Source: Microdochium bolleyi
Lineage: Eukaryota; Ascomycota; Sordariomycetes; Xylariales; Microdochiaceae
DNA: 64,000 bases
NCBI GenBank assembly: GCA_001566295.1
Contig: KQ964245.1
Span: 3,725,524-3,789,523 of the forward strand
Direction of reading: 5' to 3'
In this document: one piece after another, positions 1 through 11,444 of the stretch
Layout of the letters: every line of letters starts with the position of its first letter
How positions within the stretch are numbered: the stretch's first letter is position 1
Notes under the pieces: model-generated
What the model saw: the letters and a program-made list of their open reading frames with translations, nothing else
What the model was told of the DNA's origin: nothing
Database searches by the model: none
Position numbers and translations under genes: made by a program

Positions 1-875
1 CGCCCCACTGCCGGGCCCTGCTGACAGGACAGTGTTGGACATCCTCGAACCTACCCGGTAGCGGCCTCGCCTGGGTCCCACTTGGCAGCTCTGGCAAGCA
101 GCATTGAAGCCTCGTGGTGTTCGAAACGCGTCCCTCACAACAAAGCACATTTGATGTCACGCTTGCGGTCCTAACAGACAACTCCGCTGTCATGTGTGGA
201 CTCAACCAGCGAGTGTTCATTGCCGTCCCAGACCCTCTGGGGCGCACGAGCGGAACAACGAGAGCGGACATGGAGCGAGGACGGAGACGGAGACGGCCGG
301 CAAAGTCCTTGGGCTTGCAGCCTCGCAAGACTCTGAATCTGCACGGGCAGGGAGCGAACAAGCATGCTTTGCCTCCGCCATGCCCAGCTCGACCTAGCGG
401 CTCCTGCGGTAAATTGGCGGATCATCGCCAGCCGTGCTCGTGATTCGCCCGCGATATGCAGTGGAAAGGACTGTCCAGGGTTGTCTGGTCGGTCCCCTGC
501 CGCCTTGCCAGCATCTCCACCACGGCCGCAACAGCCGCAAGCAATTCGCGCCAAGAATGAACGGTTTATTGTTGTTGTGAGCGTTAGACTGCTACCGTCA
601 CGTTTCTGAACGTCTCAAGCTCAAGGTCGCCAGGCAGCATGAAACGGTATCGCATCCTCACGTGCAACCACAGTGCACTGTTTCCCCAACCTCTCGGCAC
701 GGTCCAGCCATCCATGATGACAGCCCGAGGAACCGAATAAAGCATCACGACATCGACGAGGCTGGCGGAGACGTTCCATTTCACCAGATCGCCTCATCCC
801 CCGCCACTTCTCAAGAAAGCGCATTGCCAGCGAGAGTATCGAGAAGAGGGCGGGAATGCATCGCTGGCCGATGTC
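1..875. other. Intergenic / upstream region, no supportable gene
   Basis: No reading frame here has recognisable protein character; all are short, overlapping and of skewed composition. The right part is the presumed promoter and leader of the AlkB-like gene. The left edge could hold the end or promoter of a gene outside the window, but nothing supports one. Confidence 0.6.
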
Positions 876-1756
876 ATGGCCGTGGAAACAAACACAGATG
901 ATGGTCGCATGCTGTTGCTGCCGCAATCACTCGACGATGTCCGCGTTGGCGGGCTGCCTCCTGCCGCCTTCTATATCTCCGACTTCATAACTGAAACTGA
1001 AGAGCAGAACCTCCTTGCAAAAGTTGTCCTCACCACCATCTTTGTTTTCTGCGCACGCCGTTGACAAGTGATATTACAGATCGCGTCAGCACCAAAACCA
1101 CGCTGGAAACAGCTCACGCATCGCAGGCTGCAGACATGGCCCTCTGACCTGGTGAACAACAAACTTGTAGATGCACCACTGCCTGCATGGTTACAGGAGC
1201 CCGTCATCTCACGGCTTGCGTCAGTTCCTACCTCATCGTCACCGTACATCTTCCATGACAGCCCTCACAGTCGGCCAAATCACGTCCTGATCAACGAATA
1301 TCCGCCCGGGGTTGGGATCATGCCACACAAGGTATGCTCCATCAACGGCTGTTGCGGTAAAATGACAACCTGCTTACCACGTAGCCGCAGGACGGTTCTG
1401 CGTATCATCCGGTCGTCTGTACCGTAAGTCTTGGGGGCAGTCTCTGTCTGAACATACACAAGAACAAGGCCGACGGGACCTTGGACCAAGACCCTGTCTG
1501 GAGGATCCTGCAAGAGCCCAGAAGTCTCCTCATTACTTCTGCCGACCTCTATACAGAGTATCTGCACGGCATTGCAGACATCACCGAAGACATTGAGCTT
1601 TCAGACCGCACGATTGCCAACTGGTCTTTGCTCCGTGATTCTTCCAGCTTCGAGGAAGGTCGTAACCAGCGCACGACACGAACAAGCCTGACCTATCGGG
1701 ATGTCATGGCGGTCACGAAACTTGGCAACAAATTCTCTTTCTTGAAGAAGAGATGA
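876..1756 (+). CDS. ALKBH6: AlkB-like 2OG-Fe(II) dioxygenase, ALKBH6 family
   Basis: Three exons (876-1022, 1080-1331, 1391-1756) give 254 residues, the usual ALKBH6 length. The N-terminal segment 'FYISDFITETEEQNLL' is the family's entry strand, followed by SAPKPRWKQL and RRLQTWPS. The iron ligands are H-x-D in 'MPHK|DGSAYHP', split by intron 2, and the later His of 'YLHGI'; the 2-oxoglutarate-binding Arg lies in 'RTSLTYRDV'. Family members are non-haem iron/2-oxoglutarate dioxygenases thought to act on methylated nucleic acid; the substrate in fungi is not settled. Start ATG 876 lies in the only frame that continues into the domain. The intron 1 donor (GTTGTC at 1023) is weak but needed to join 'LLAK' to 'IASAPKP'. 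It converges on the next gene with 20 bp between stop codons. Confidence 0.88.
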
Positions 1757-1776
1757 AATCCCTTGTGGCCGGACAG

Positions 1777-2904
1777 CTAATAGACCATCGGAATCATCTT
1801 CCACTTTCCCTGAACCTTCTCAGCGCCAAACTTGTCGCTGTACCATTGCTTAGTGCCGCCCGCAGTTGCGCCGAGGTTTGCAGCGACGAACATGACAGCA
1901 CACAGCAGCGTGCGGTTGACTGGCTGGCCTCCCGGCGCGGCCACGGCGGCCAGAGCCAGATAGAGAGCACACTCGCAAGTGTAATGCGGCGACACTATGA
2001 ACCTAAACAAGCCTTTCTCTGGGAGGGAGTACTTCTTAAGCTTCGAAAGGTACACGTGACATCTGTTCTGCCATGTCCATGCCACAAAGAATGCGACTGT
2101 GCCAAGGATGGTCTTGGAGGTGGGCATGGCCAGGTCAGCGGACCCAGATGCACTAAGGATTGCGTCTTCATCCAAGGTCAGTCAGCACGATATTGCTCTT
2201 CCTCCTCGGAGGTCAAGACTGGCTACATGGCTGCACTCACGCGATCCCTCTGCCCACACAGCGATACTCGTGAAGAAATAGAAGGCCAGTCCCAGGGCCC
2301 AATGGATGAACCACATGCGTGACGAAGAGGAGCGCATGACGAACCAGCTCTCGTACAGACGCCTGCCGCCTTGGAGGCTCATCAGGAACCATGTCAGGAC
2401 GACCTGAGTTGCAGTCATGCTCGGTGCAGAGCTGTCGACGTGGCTGGCCAGGAAATACAACAATCTGCCCTTCGTGACGAACTGAACCCCCCAGAATGCT
2501 GAACATGCGACGGATAAAATGTAGAAATGCGTGAACCATGAGTGCGGGACCTTGCCGACCGACGTGACCCAGTCGAGGAAACTCACGAGCCGGTTCTCAC
2601 TTGCATCTGACGTCGTCGATGTCTTGCTGACGCTTGGCCCCATGCTGGCTTTCACGTCGGAACCCAATGCTGGTCCATGCTGTTGTTGTTGTTGTTGTTG
2701 TTGTTGCCTGGGACCATAGGAGAGGAGCAGGTCCTTCGCAGAGTCGGGCATTATCGTGATGGCTAGTATGAACAGCATCCCAACCATGTAAAATAGCTGG
2801 CACGCGGCGGCTGGTGTGATACCTTCCAGCTGCATGAGGATAAAGCCCAGGCTTGTCGGTGTTCCATGGTGCTCGGCACCCGGCTTGCCTGCTGGTGAGG
2901 CCAT
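1777..2904 (-). CDS. DFG10: Polyprenal/polyprenol reductase (DFG10/SRD5A3, steroid 5-alpha-reductase family)
   Basis: Two exons (2904-2241 and 2165-1777, 75-bp intron) encode 350 residues. Several hydrophobic segments mark a multi-pass ER membrane protein. The C-terminal part carries the steroid 5-alpha-reductase signature: 'SPHYTCECALYLAL' followed near the end by KQWYSDKFG and 'KWKMIPMVY'. Family role: reduction of the alpha-isoprene unit in dolichol synthesis, feeding N-glycosylation. The start is the ATG at 2904 in good context (accATGG); the frame stays open a little further upstream but without an ATG. Unusual: nine consecutive Gln (CAA/CAG, 2680-2706) between the first and second hydrophobic segments, with a Ser/Thr-rich stretch after it. 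Confidence 0.87.
2680..2706 (-). repeat. Glutamine-coding CAA repeat in the polyprenal reductase gene
   Basis: Nine in-frame Gln codons (eight CAA, one CAG on the minus strand), a trinucleotide microsatellite inside a predicted inter-helix loop. Confidence 0.9.
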
Positions 2905-4508
2905 GGTCGTGACGGGCGGCAAAGATCACCCTGTGAACAGGGCGCAGATCTACTATCGCTCTGGTGGAGGACGTTATCGCAAGGTGGACTTGTCTAGACG
3001 AGGTCGGGCCTGGTGAAAGGTCGATATCGTGGATGTCGACTGTGGAAGACAATAGCTATTGTTTGATCAACAGGGATGTCTGCCCTGGCCTGTATGCCAC
3101 TAGGCAGATGTTATGCACCTACGCGAATTCGACCCGGAATGGTTGCAGAATGACCAGTGCCTTAATTGTAATTCAATAGTGCTATGCTCTATGTCCTCTC
3201 GTTATCTTTTTGATACATGATGGTCCGTGAGCATTTCTTGATTTTTCATCAATTTTGGGGTGGATCGAAATAATGGGCTGGCTGTATTTACAAATGAATA
3301 ACAAAACGTATTTAACAAGGATAGTGAGAAAAAGAAGAGGCCCTCCCCCAAAATGGAAACAAACAAAGAGATGAGAATACGCAGACATTGGGACAAAAGG
3401 GCACAGCTGATCGCGCCTGCCCGACCCGGGTCACCAAAGCCACCGGCCTCGTTCTTCGCTCGGCTTCTGCTGGTAAAGGAGTTGGCTGGATGGGCATTCG
3501 CTCGCACTCGAGCAGCAGCTCAATCAATACATCAAAAAGTCAAGCAGTCGGGGATTTAGTTCATCATGCTTGAGATATTATCGAATTGAATCGCCTGGAT
3601 GTATAGGTGGATCTGGCAGCACCCTGTTGCAGTATGGTTTCTTCATGGTTTCCGAATGTAGAAATCTGATAATTTTCAGCTTCATGATGGGCGTGTTTCC
3701 AAGCTGTATGATTCAATGTATAGAAATAGCACTCAAGTAGATTGGCCTCTCTACCATTGCCGAGGCATAAAACTTTGCCATTGTGATTATGGGATCGAGA
3801 AGTGTTCATATATTTACAGCGCCGAAACTCCAGTACTAATATCCTCTCAAGATGAGACAATTCCATGTGTGCTAAAGTGATAGGTCTTCTGCTCCTTCTC
3901 CCAAGCCTGAGAAAGACTACATCATATAAGAAGCTATGCTCTAAACTGTATTGTCCTTTTGGGTCATGGTGAGTGCGGCTGTTCATTGAGGTTATCCAAG
4001 ATTGACAACCTCGGCCCAGGTCAACTCGCACACCGCGTCCGTTGGCGACCAGTTTTCAAACCGTGCTTGAGATTCACGCGTTAAAGTTGACGCACCCAGC
4101 CAACCTGGTCATGCCCCCAGGAGTCAAGACCAATGAAAAGACTTACGACCAACTCACAAAGCAAATGGGGATATCCCGGGCTCTATGCACTTATCGTGGA
4201 CAAGGGTCCTGCTGGTTAGTGGCCTTTTTTGCGTTAAAGCACTACGGAAATTCTTCGGTGCCCGCTGCAACTAGCGCGGGGCTGACATCATTTGGCGGGA
4301 GGAATCTTTTTGCCCCACCACTTATCGCAGGTGGCCATACTTGCAACTTTTTGATATTGAGAAAGTCGGTTCAAGACGAGGACAGTCGAACGCACCAGGC
4401 ACTTTCTAGCACAGCACAGGGCACACTGAGCCGTAAGAAACAACCTCCTTACAAGCCGGAATACAACACATAGATTGAAATCCTCGCCGGGACGGCAATA
4501 CCGCCAAG
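2905..4508. other. Intergenic region between reductase and DRG1 genes
   Basis: Divergent promoter region of about 1.6 kb. The part from 3180 to 3350 is AT-rich. Frames at 3564-4031 (minus) and 4042-4473 (plus) lack recognisable domains, and the latter has no ATG at its 5' end. No gene supported. Confidence 0.6.
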
Positions 4509-6547
4509 ATGTCGACCACAGTAGAAAAGGTGAGTACATGGTCACGAGATCGATTCTGGGTGCACGATTGTGTGCGAGACCATGCGGACCAGGACGCTAA
4601 CACATGAGACAGATCAAAGAGATCGAGGCCGAAGTAAGTCGGAAGCACCGCTGCAGGTCCAGACATGCCTCATTTGGGCATTTTGAGACCCCCTAGCCTG
4701 TCTGGATGAAGCAGACCAAGGCCGAGAGCTCGTCGGACTGACCATGCCTATCTTTCTTCGATATATAGATGGCCAAGACTCAAAAGAACAAAGCCACATC
4801 ATACCATTTGGGTCAGCTCAAGGCCAAGCTGGCCAAGCTGAAGCGCGAGCTCCTGACGCCGAGCAGCAGCGGCGGCGGTGGCGGCGGTGCGGGCTTCGAC
4901 GTCGCGCGCACCGGTGTCGCCAGTGTCGGCTTTATCGGCTTCCCGTCCGTGGGCAAGAGTACGCTTATGAGCAGACTGACCGGTCAGCACTCAGAAGCTG
5001 CCGCGTACGAGTTCACGACCTTGACGTCAGTGCCCGGTCAGGTCGTGTACAATGGTGAGTCTCGGGTATCGTGAAGGCCAGCATTGCCCCAATACTGCCC
5101 TGACGTGGAACTTCCCATGGATCGACGGTATTAACAGATGGATAGGTGCCCCGTTACAAATGATCGATCTACCCGGTATCATCGAGGGAGCCAAAGACGG
5201 TCGTGGTCGTGGTCGGCAGGTCATCGCTGTTGCCAAGACATGCCACCTGATCTTCATCGTGCTGGATGTCAACAAGCCCCTGACGGACAAGCGAGTTATC
5301 GAGTCTGAGCTGGAGGGCTTCGGAATCCGTATCAACAAGGAACCCCCCAACATTACGTTCAAGAAGAAGGACAAGGGCGGCCTCAACATCACCAACACGG
5401 TGCCCATGACGCACATCGACCACGACGAGATCAGGGCCGTCATGAGCGAGTATAGGATCAACAGCGCCGATATCGCTATCCGCTGCGACGCCACCATTGA
5501 CGACCTCATTGACGTCCTCGAAGCCCGCTCCCGCAGCTACATCCCCGTCATCTACGTCCTCAACAAGATCGACGCCATCAGCATTGAGGAGCTCGACCTA
5601 CTGTACCGCATTCCTAACTCAGTGCCCATCAGCTCCGAGCACGGCTGGAACGTCGATGAGTTGATGGAAGCCATGTAAGCTCTTTCTCTTGTCTTTCACC
5701 CTTACTTCTTCTTGTCATTCTCCTTCATCCCCCGGTTGTGCGACTAATTTACCCGCAACCCTGCCGAATATCTCCACACAACACCTGACCACGAATCCAT
5801 GTAACTGACTCTCTGGGGCGCTGCCGTCGCGAACAGGTGGGACAAGCTGAGACTCGTCCGTGTCTACACAAAGCCCAAGGGCAAACTGCCAGATTACTCG
5901 GCACCTGTCGTTCTCCGCACGGGCCGATGCACAGTCGAGGACTTCGTAAGTGGGAACCCTCCAAACTCTCCCTGTCTGCCGTGCCGCAGTCATTGTCTCC
6001 TCCCGAAGGCTCCGTTCTTCTACGACTCAGCAATCCTGCGTTTTCCGCCCATATGATTGCTTCTGTCTAGGTCGAGCCCTGTTCCCTGCTCGCGAAAAGC
6101 GGTCGTGGCTGCTGATCGAGCCCCCAATGAACCCTGGCTGACCAACAAACCTGTCGGGGTCCCACCACAGTGTAACGCCATCCATCGCAGCATCGTCGAG
6201 CAGTTCAAGACGGCCATCGTCTATGGCAAGTCTGTCAAGCACCAGCCGCAGCGTGTGGGTCTCTCTCACGAGCTCTGCGATGAAGATATCGGTATGTATA
6301 CTTTACACTTTTGTGTGTGAGAGGGGGGGTTTGGAGGTTTTGGCGACGAAGAATTTGCCATTCCCAGCTGAGAATTCCCCACCGGCGGCACGTTTGCTCC
6401 CGTTGTGACGGCGGCGGGCCGCCACCCTGGTCAATGATAGTCGCCGCCGCCGTCGATATCAGACCAACAGGTATCGGTACTCGAGGGCCCGGAACCAACG
6501 TTGCTGACCATCTTGTTTCCGAAACAGTAACCATTCAAAAGCGATAG
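4509..6547 (+). CDS. RBG1: DRG-family GTPase, Rbg1/DRG1
   Basis: Seven exons: 4509-4529, 4613-4633, 4769-5054, 5146-5674, 5837-5945, 6171-6291, 6528-6547; 368 residues, the family's usual length. DRG GTPases bind translating ribosomes with a Dfrp partner (Tma46/DFRP1) and relieve stalling. Motifs in order: N-terminal helix region 'HLGQLKAKLAKLKREL'; P-loop GFPSVGKST at about residue 70; switch II 'IDLPGIIEGA' followed by the Gly/Arg turn; NKID specificity motif; then the TGS domain beginning 'VRVYTKPKGKLPDYS' and ending VTIQKR. The first two exons are only 21 nt each and both in phase 0. The last exon supplies just six codons and the stop; it is supported by the conserved C-terminus of the family. 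Confidence 0.95.
6407..6454 (+). other. GC-rich inverted repeat within DRG1 intron 6
   Basis: Arms at 6407-6417 (GACGGCGGCGG) and 6444-6454 (CCGCCGCCGTC) are perfectly complementary over 11 bp with a 26-nt loop, so the intron RNA can form a strong hairpin that shortens the distance between its splice sites. Confidence 0.6.
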
Positions 6548-9500
6548 ACGCGTGCAGATATATATCCCCTGCGCGTTTCTTCACTGAAGTCTAGGGCCAA
6601 TCTCCCCTTCCCCAGGCTCCGGCTCCCCGGTCCCCGCAAACCAACAGTGAAGAAAAAAACCAACCTCAAAATTTCTGGAAGGAATAACACCCACACATGG
6701 GGGTTATCCTGCCGACAACAGAATGCAACATGGAAAGCAACAAATGCGGGCCGAGGCATGCGGCCTTCCTTCATCACACAAGCGCGGCGCCAAGCGGACC
6801 AACGAGATGGCGAAGAGGAGGACATGGAGAGAGGGAGAGTGAGAGGGAGAGGGAGGAGATGGGGCGGGCGCGGCAGATCGGTATCACGCAGGGCAGGGTA
6901 TGCCGACAGACATGACGATAGACATGGCTTTGCGGCTGTCGCGGGAGGCATGCGGAGCGGAAGTTGCTCGGCTGTCGCTGGGGGGGCGGAGAGCAAGGCG
7001 GAGATGGCACAGTATCATGTCTGGATCTTGTCTGCTCCTTGCTTTCCATGCTTTTCCCATGGCCACGGAAGAAAATGTCGCGCAGGCTGTGGGGTCGGGC
7101 GGCAGGTATACCCTCTGTCGCTCAGCTGGCCATTCAATTCTAGACGAACTTGGCGGGAATTGGCCCGGCAAGTAGTAGGTCAAGCGCGCCAACGTGGCGG
7201 CAAAACATGTGTACATAGATGGGACGGACTCCGCCATGTTGGTTGGCCGTCTCTTGTTGCCGCCATGATACCGGTAGAGAAAATATCCTGTTGGCAGTCA
7301 CAGCGGTGGCAAGGTCTATCCCGGAACCCCCCCAGATAGTAAACTCCACAATATCACAAGGGTGATCGTACGGTGGGAAGACAGGCTCACAACAGGCCCG
7401 AGTTTGCGAAGTTTTTCTCCAGCATAATGACGTTTTCGGCATGGCAGCTTCATTTTGAGATTGTTTGCTTTGATAGGGTGCGTCGCACACCGGCCCGACC
7501 TCGTCTGTCCCTGTGCGCATGGGCATCCATGTACGAAAGACTTGACCGGCACCGGGAATTTTGCAAAGACTGCACCAGGCCGCATGCACCCCTTGAGGTT
7601 GTCCAGGGCGCGCGCGGCATAGTACCTTAAGGCAGGTGCCAAGTCCCCCAAAAAGAACAGGAGCAGGGCCATCACTGAGGGTGTCGACACCACAAGCAGG
7701 CCGCGTGCCATGCGGCCACTCTGGAGCACATTGAGAGAGCCGAGCCGAACCTGCAGAATGCGGGTTATGCGCCGCGCAGATGCCATGCATGCCTACAGGC
7801 TGCAAGGCAGATAGTTAGTTGACAGGAGTACAGACCAGGTTTCTCCGCTTGTCAGCATGCTCGCCAACGTCAAATAAACTGGGACGGCACGCGGACAACA
7901 AACGTCTGGCGCATCAGAGCCAGGCCGGGCGCACGCAGGTACCAGCCCTCGACGCTAGAGTGCGTGCGTGCACTAATTAGCCCTGTGCCGCCAGCATCGA
8001 GCGCTTGCCAGTTGTTCGACTGGGACAAGATGGTCTGCAAAACTCGACACGGTGTTCACTATGTCACTGTGCAGACCAGCGGAGGCCGTCGATACTCATG
8101 TTCGGGCTGCCGAGAACGGAAGTCCGCAGCTCGAGGACAAGCGTTGACAAGCGAAGGACTCCTAGTGGGCGACCTGTTCCCACCACGCGAGGCTAGCAGG
8201 GGAACCCGAGGGCCACATTCCCAGCGAGCCTTTCAGAGCTCGTCTGTTGCCGCCGGTCGCCGTGATTGGTTGTGATGCACTGAACTGCACGGTCTCTGAC
8301 AGGTAGTTTTTCGACCGGACATTATGTCATTTCAAGAGTTTTCACATCGCTCAGTCTGCATTCTTTCGAATAGTGGGTGTGCTCGAGATCACACTCGCGT
8401 CAGATCTGGCAGGGCTCGAACCCCTCGGCGCACGTTCGGATGGCTGTCGCAAGTGATAGCGGCCGCCGAGCTTATGCTGATCGCTGCAATAAATACGCCA
8501 CACCTAGCCAATGTTGCTCCTACTGGGGTCTTGGTTGACCGTTGCAAGGGCCCCAAAAAGCCATAGGCATCTGGGCTGCGCCGTACGGTGCTCGTGGGTC
8601 GTTCTGTGGCCAGCAGATGGTGCTGCCCGGGAAGGAAATTTCGATAGCTTCTTGCCAGTTCGTAAAGGGACCTCTTCAACAAGTGCTGCATGGCAGAAAA
8701 TACGTCAACTATTGACAGTCCTGCCTCTGAGATCAAAGCGGAAGTGTAACGTGCAAGGTATGCTTCAAATGTCCAATGGGATGCTGTGCCGTGACAACCC
8801 TAGGCCTTTTGAGGACAGGCTAGTCAACAGCTCAATTCCGGCCTGCAGTCGCGACCACCTTTTCCGCGTTGGCCCCTGTCGTCGTTTTCCCCATTCGACG
8901 CATGTCCTGAAAAGCATTGGCGCATGAGCCAGCCCAAGCACAAACTGGAAGGGATATGCATATTTTGAACAGTCTGACTTACTTAGTGACTAAGCAGGTA
9001 TGCCTGGAGGGCACACGAGACAATCGTTGCAGTGTCGCATGAGTGACAATGTCAAGGCGGTTGTCAGGCCCCTGAAACCTTAGTCTTGCCGATATGCTTG
9101 CCCCGAAAGTCTGACATGGCGGCATCAGGAATTAGTATCACCACCAACACCCATTCGAAAACAGAGAGACGTGTCGTCCCCACCGTAAGAAGCACGCGAA
9201 GTTAGCGATATATGACCCGCAGACAGTTCATTGAGCGCTGATTTTTTCTGGTGAAAATTGACTCGTCTTACGTTGGAGAAGAGCTCGCCGTGCCTGCTCC
9301 ACCGCTGCCAGACGAGGGTGCAAGTTCTTCTTCAGGCGGGGCCCTGACGAATCCGAAGTTGTGAATGAGGAGCACCCAAGAAGTTTCGACTAATTCGAGC
9401 TCGTGGTTTGATGATCCGCTTGCGTACGGTAGTAGAGCAGCTCGAGGAGCACCGCACCACCACTCCACCGGCTTATGGACAGATTCACACAACGAATACG

Positions 9501-9637
9501 CGGACCCGAAGTCCATGAAAATCGTAGAACGCCCCTGCTTCTCGCGAGATTGAAGGCCCTCGGGCAGTCTGCGGCAGCTTAGGACTCCACCATGTCTCGT
9601 TGTCGAGCGGCAATGCTCCGTAGGCACTCGGCTCGAT

Positions 9638-9639
<2 letters not shown>

Positions 9640-9673
<34 letters not shown>
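9640..9673. repeat. 34-nt poly-C homopolymer
   Basis: An uninterrupted run of 34 C. Such tracts can form G-quadruplex (opposite strand) or i-motif structures and are prone to length error in sequencing and assembly. Confidence 0.9.
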
Positions 9674-9676
<3 letters not shown>

Positions 9677-11390
9677 AGCGAGCTCCGTCCTTGCGGGACT
9701 TTCAACTGTCATGGCAATATGATAGTGAAGCATTAGATGTCGTGGAACAATGGTTGATCATGGCGACGGTAAAACGCATCGCCGACCAGGATGCCCGAAT
9801 AGTCAAGGCGACTTGATGACTCTTGGCATATGCCTCCGTAACAGCTGGACAACCCTGTCGTTATGTGAAGACCTGGCCCCATTAGATGCAACGCCGTGTG
9901 ATCTGTCCAAGGGCAGGTAGATTGGTCTCTGCGGAGTCTTTGTGCCTGGCCGACCAGGCCAGGGAAGACCATTTGAACATCCTTACCTGTCGAGCTTGCC
10001 TGCACAGTCTGGGCCTGACTGGTGCAGGCTCGTGGTCTTTGAGGCCCGTCAATGTGCGGATCCTCTCAAGACCTGAACAGGCAAGCCGACGTGGGCCTTT
10101 CCAGCCAGGCCGTTCCTCTCGCTTTGACGTCGACCTTGCTTTAAGTTGGTGTATGTGAAGGGGGGATGTCAATCTGGAGCAAGCCTTAGTAGAACATCAA
10201 TGATATGATCTGAACCGGGTATGCCCACCCAACAAGCATCCGCTACTATCGTCTGCTCAAAGGCTACTTGACCCGCGCTATTAGGTAGGAGTCGGTGTCT
10301 CGGCTGCCCGGAGAGCAGATGAGCCGTGATGTGCAACAGTGTTGCGCACGATTGCTAGAGACCTCTTGGAGAGAGTGTCGTCACAGGGTGAAAGGCAGGG
10401 CCATGTCAGACACGGGACGTGTCACTGGTGTCGAATGCTGTGGCTGTGCTGGTAGTGAGAGAGCCCGAGGCGGAGGGTTGTCGTGTCGTTGGACACGAGC
10501 GATGGAGATGGCACGAGCTATCAGCAGGCCCCATGCGTCGCCTCTGAAATTGCTCGACGTACGCCGTAAAGGTGCCGTTGCCAGTCGTGGCTTGATGATA
10601 TGCTTCTGGCCCGTGCTGCGCAGGCCACGCCGGGAGTTGTTGGGGTGGAGAGGCGCGATGGGGAGCCCTGGAGGATGCAAGTGGCGGGTGCACGAGCCAG
10701 CGCGGGCGGGAGGAAGCGCTGGGGGCTGTCTGGCTGACGGCATAGCGGGCATGTCTAGCGCCGTGCCTCCCTAGCGTAGGGGCTCCGGGCCTGGCTAGCA
10801 GCGGGCGGGGGCCGCTGCCAGATCTCCCCAGCCATGGATGAGCCCTGCAGGCCGCAGCGGGCGAGAGAAGAGCATCCTCCTCCGCCGCCCAGGACGCTAT
10901 CGTCGCAACAGCAAGTCAGATCATGGCGGCGCCGACACCGCGCCATCGAGGGCCTGCTAGCGTCGGATCGCGACTCTGCCACCAGCCAGTCGCCCGTCAG
11001 AGGCCGGGCCCCTTGGCCTCGAGAGCACCACCACCACCCCGGCCCCCAGCTCACCAGAGAACTCCCGAGGTCAGAATCGCACCACTCCACCGCGACTCGA
11101 CGCAGCCATCAAGCTTCTCCGTGCAGGCCATGGCCTCCATACTCTGTACTCCGCAGAGCTAGCCAGCCGTGCCCCTTGCCGCATAGGGCGTCCTGCCGCT
11201 GCCCAGCACCGTGCTGGGCCAGCCGTTGGCCAGCATGTGGGCGGGCGTGTGGGTGCACAAGACTCGGGCCTCGGGAGCTCGCTCGCTCGCTCATGGGGGG
11301 TGACCTCTGTCTGGCCTTGGACAGGAGCTTGGGCAGCCAAGCAAGCCCCGGCCGGGTATGCTGGGGCGACTGTTGTGTTTGGGCCGCCAT

Positions 11391-11444
11391 AAGGTACCTT
11401 TTGTCGCTCCCGCCCCGGAGCCTGTCCAGGCCAAGGTACCTTGG
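11391..11444. promoter_or_regulatory. Paired AAGGTACCTT palindromes
   Basis: The 10-bp palindrome AAGGTACCTT occurs at 11391-11400 and again at 11433-11442, where it is extended to the 14-bp palindrome CCAAGGTACCTTGG (11431-11444). The spacing is 42 bp, about four helical turns. They lie 1.35 kb upstream of the CENP-B-type gene. Binding function is inferred only. Confidence 0.3.

Noticed and set aside
4042..4473. 143-residue open frame upstream of DRG1
   Set aside because: It lacks an ATG at its 5' end, shows no family features and lies where the DRG1 promoter should be.
8381..8480. tRNA-like T-arm motif (GGCTCGAACCCC region, minus strand)
   Set aside because: The T-stem pairs only two or three bases and no matching acceptor, D or anticodon arm can be built around it.
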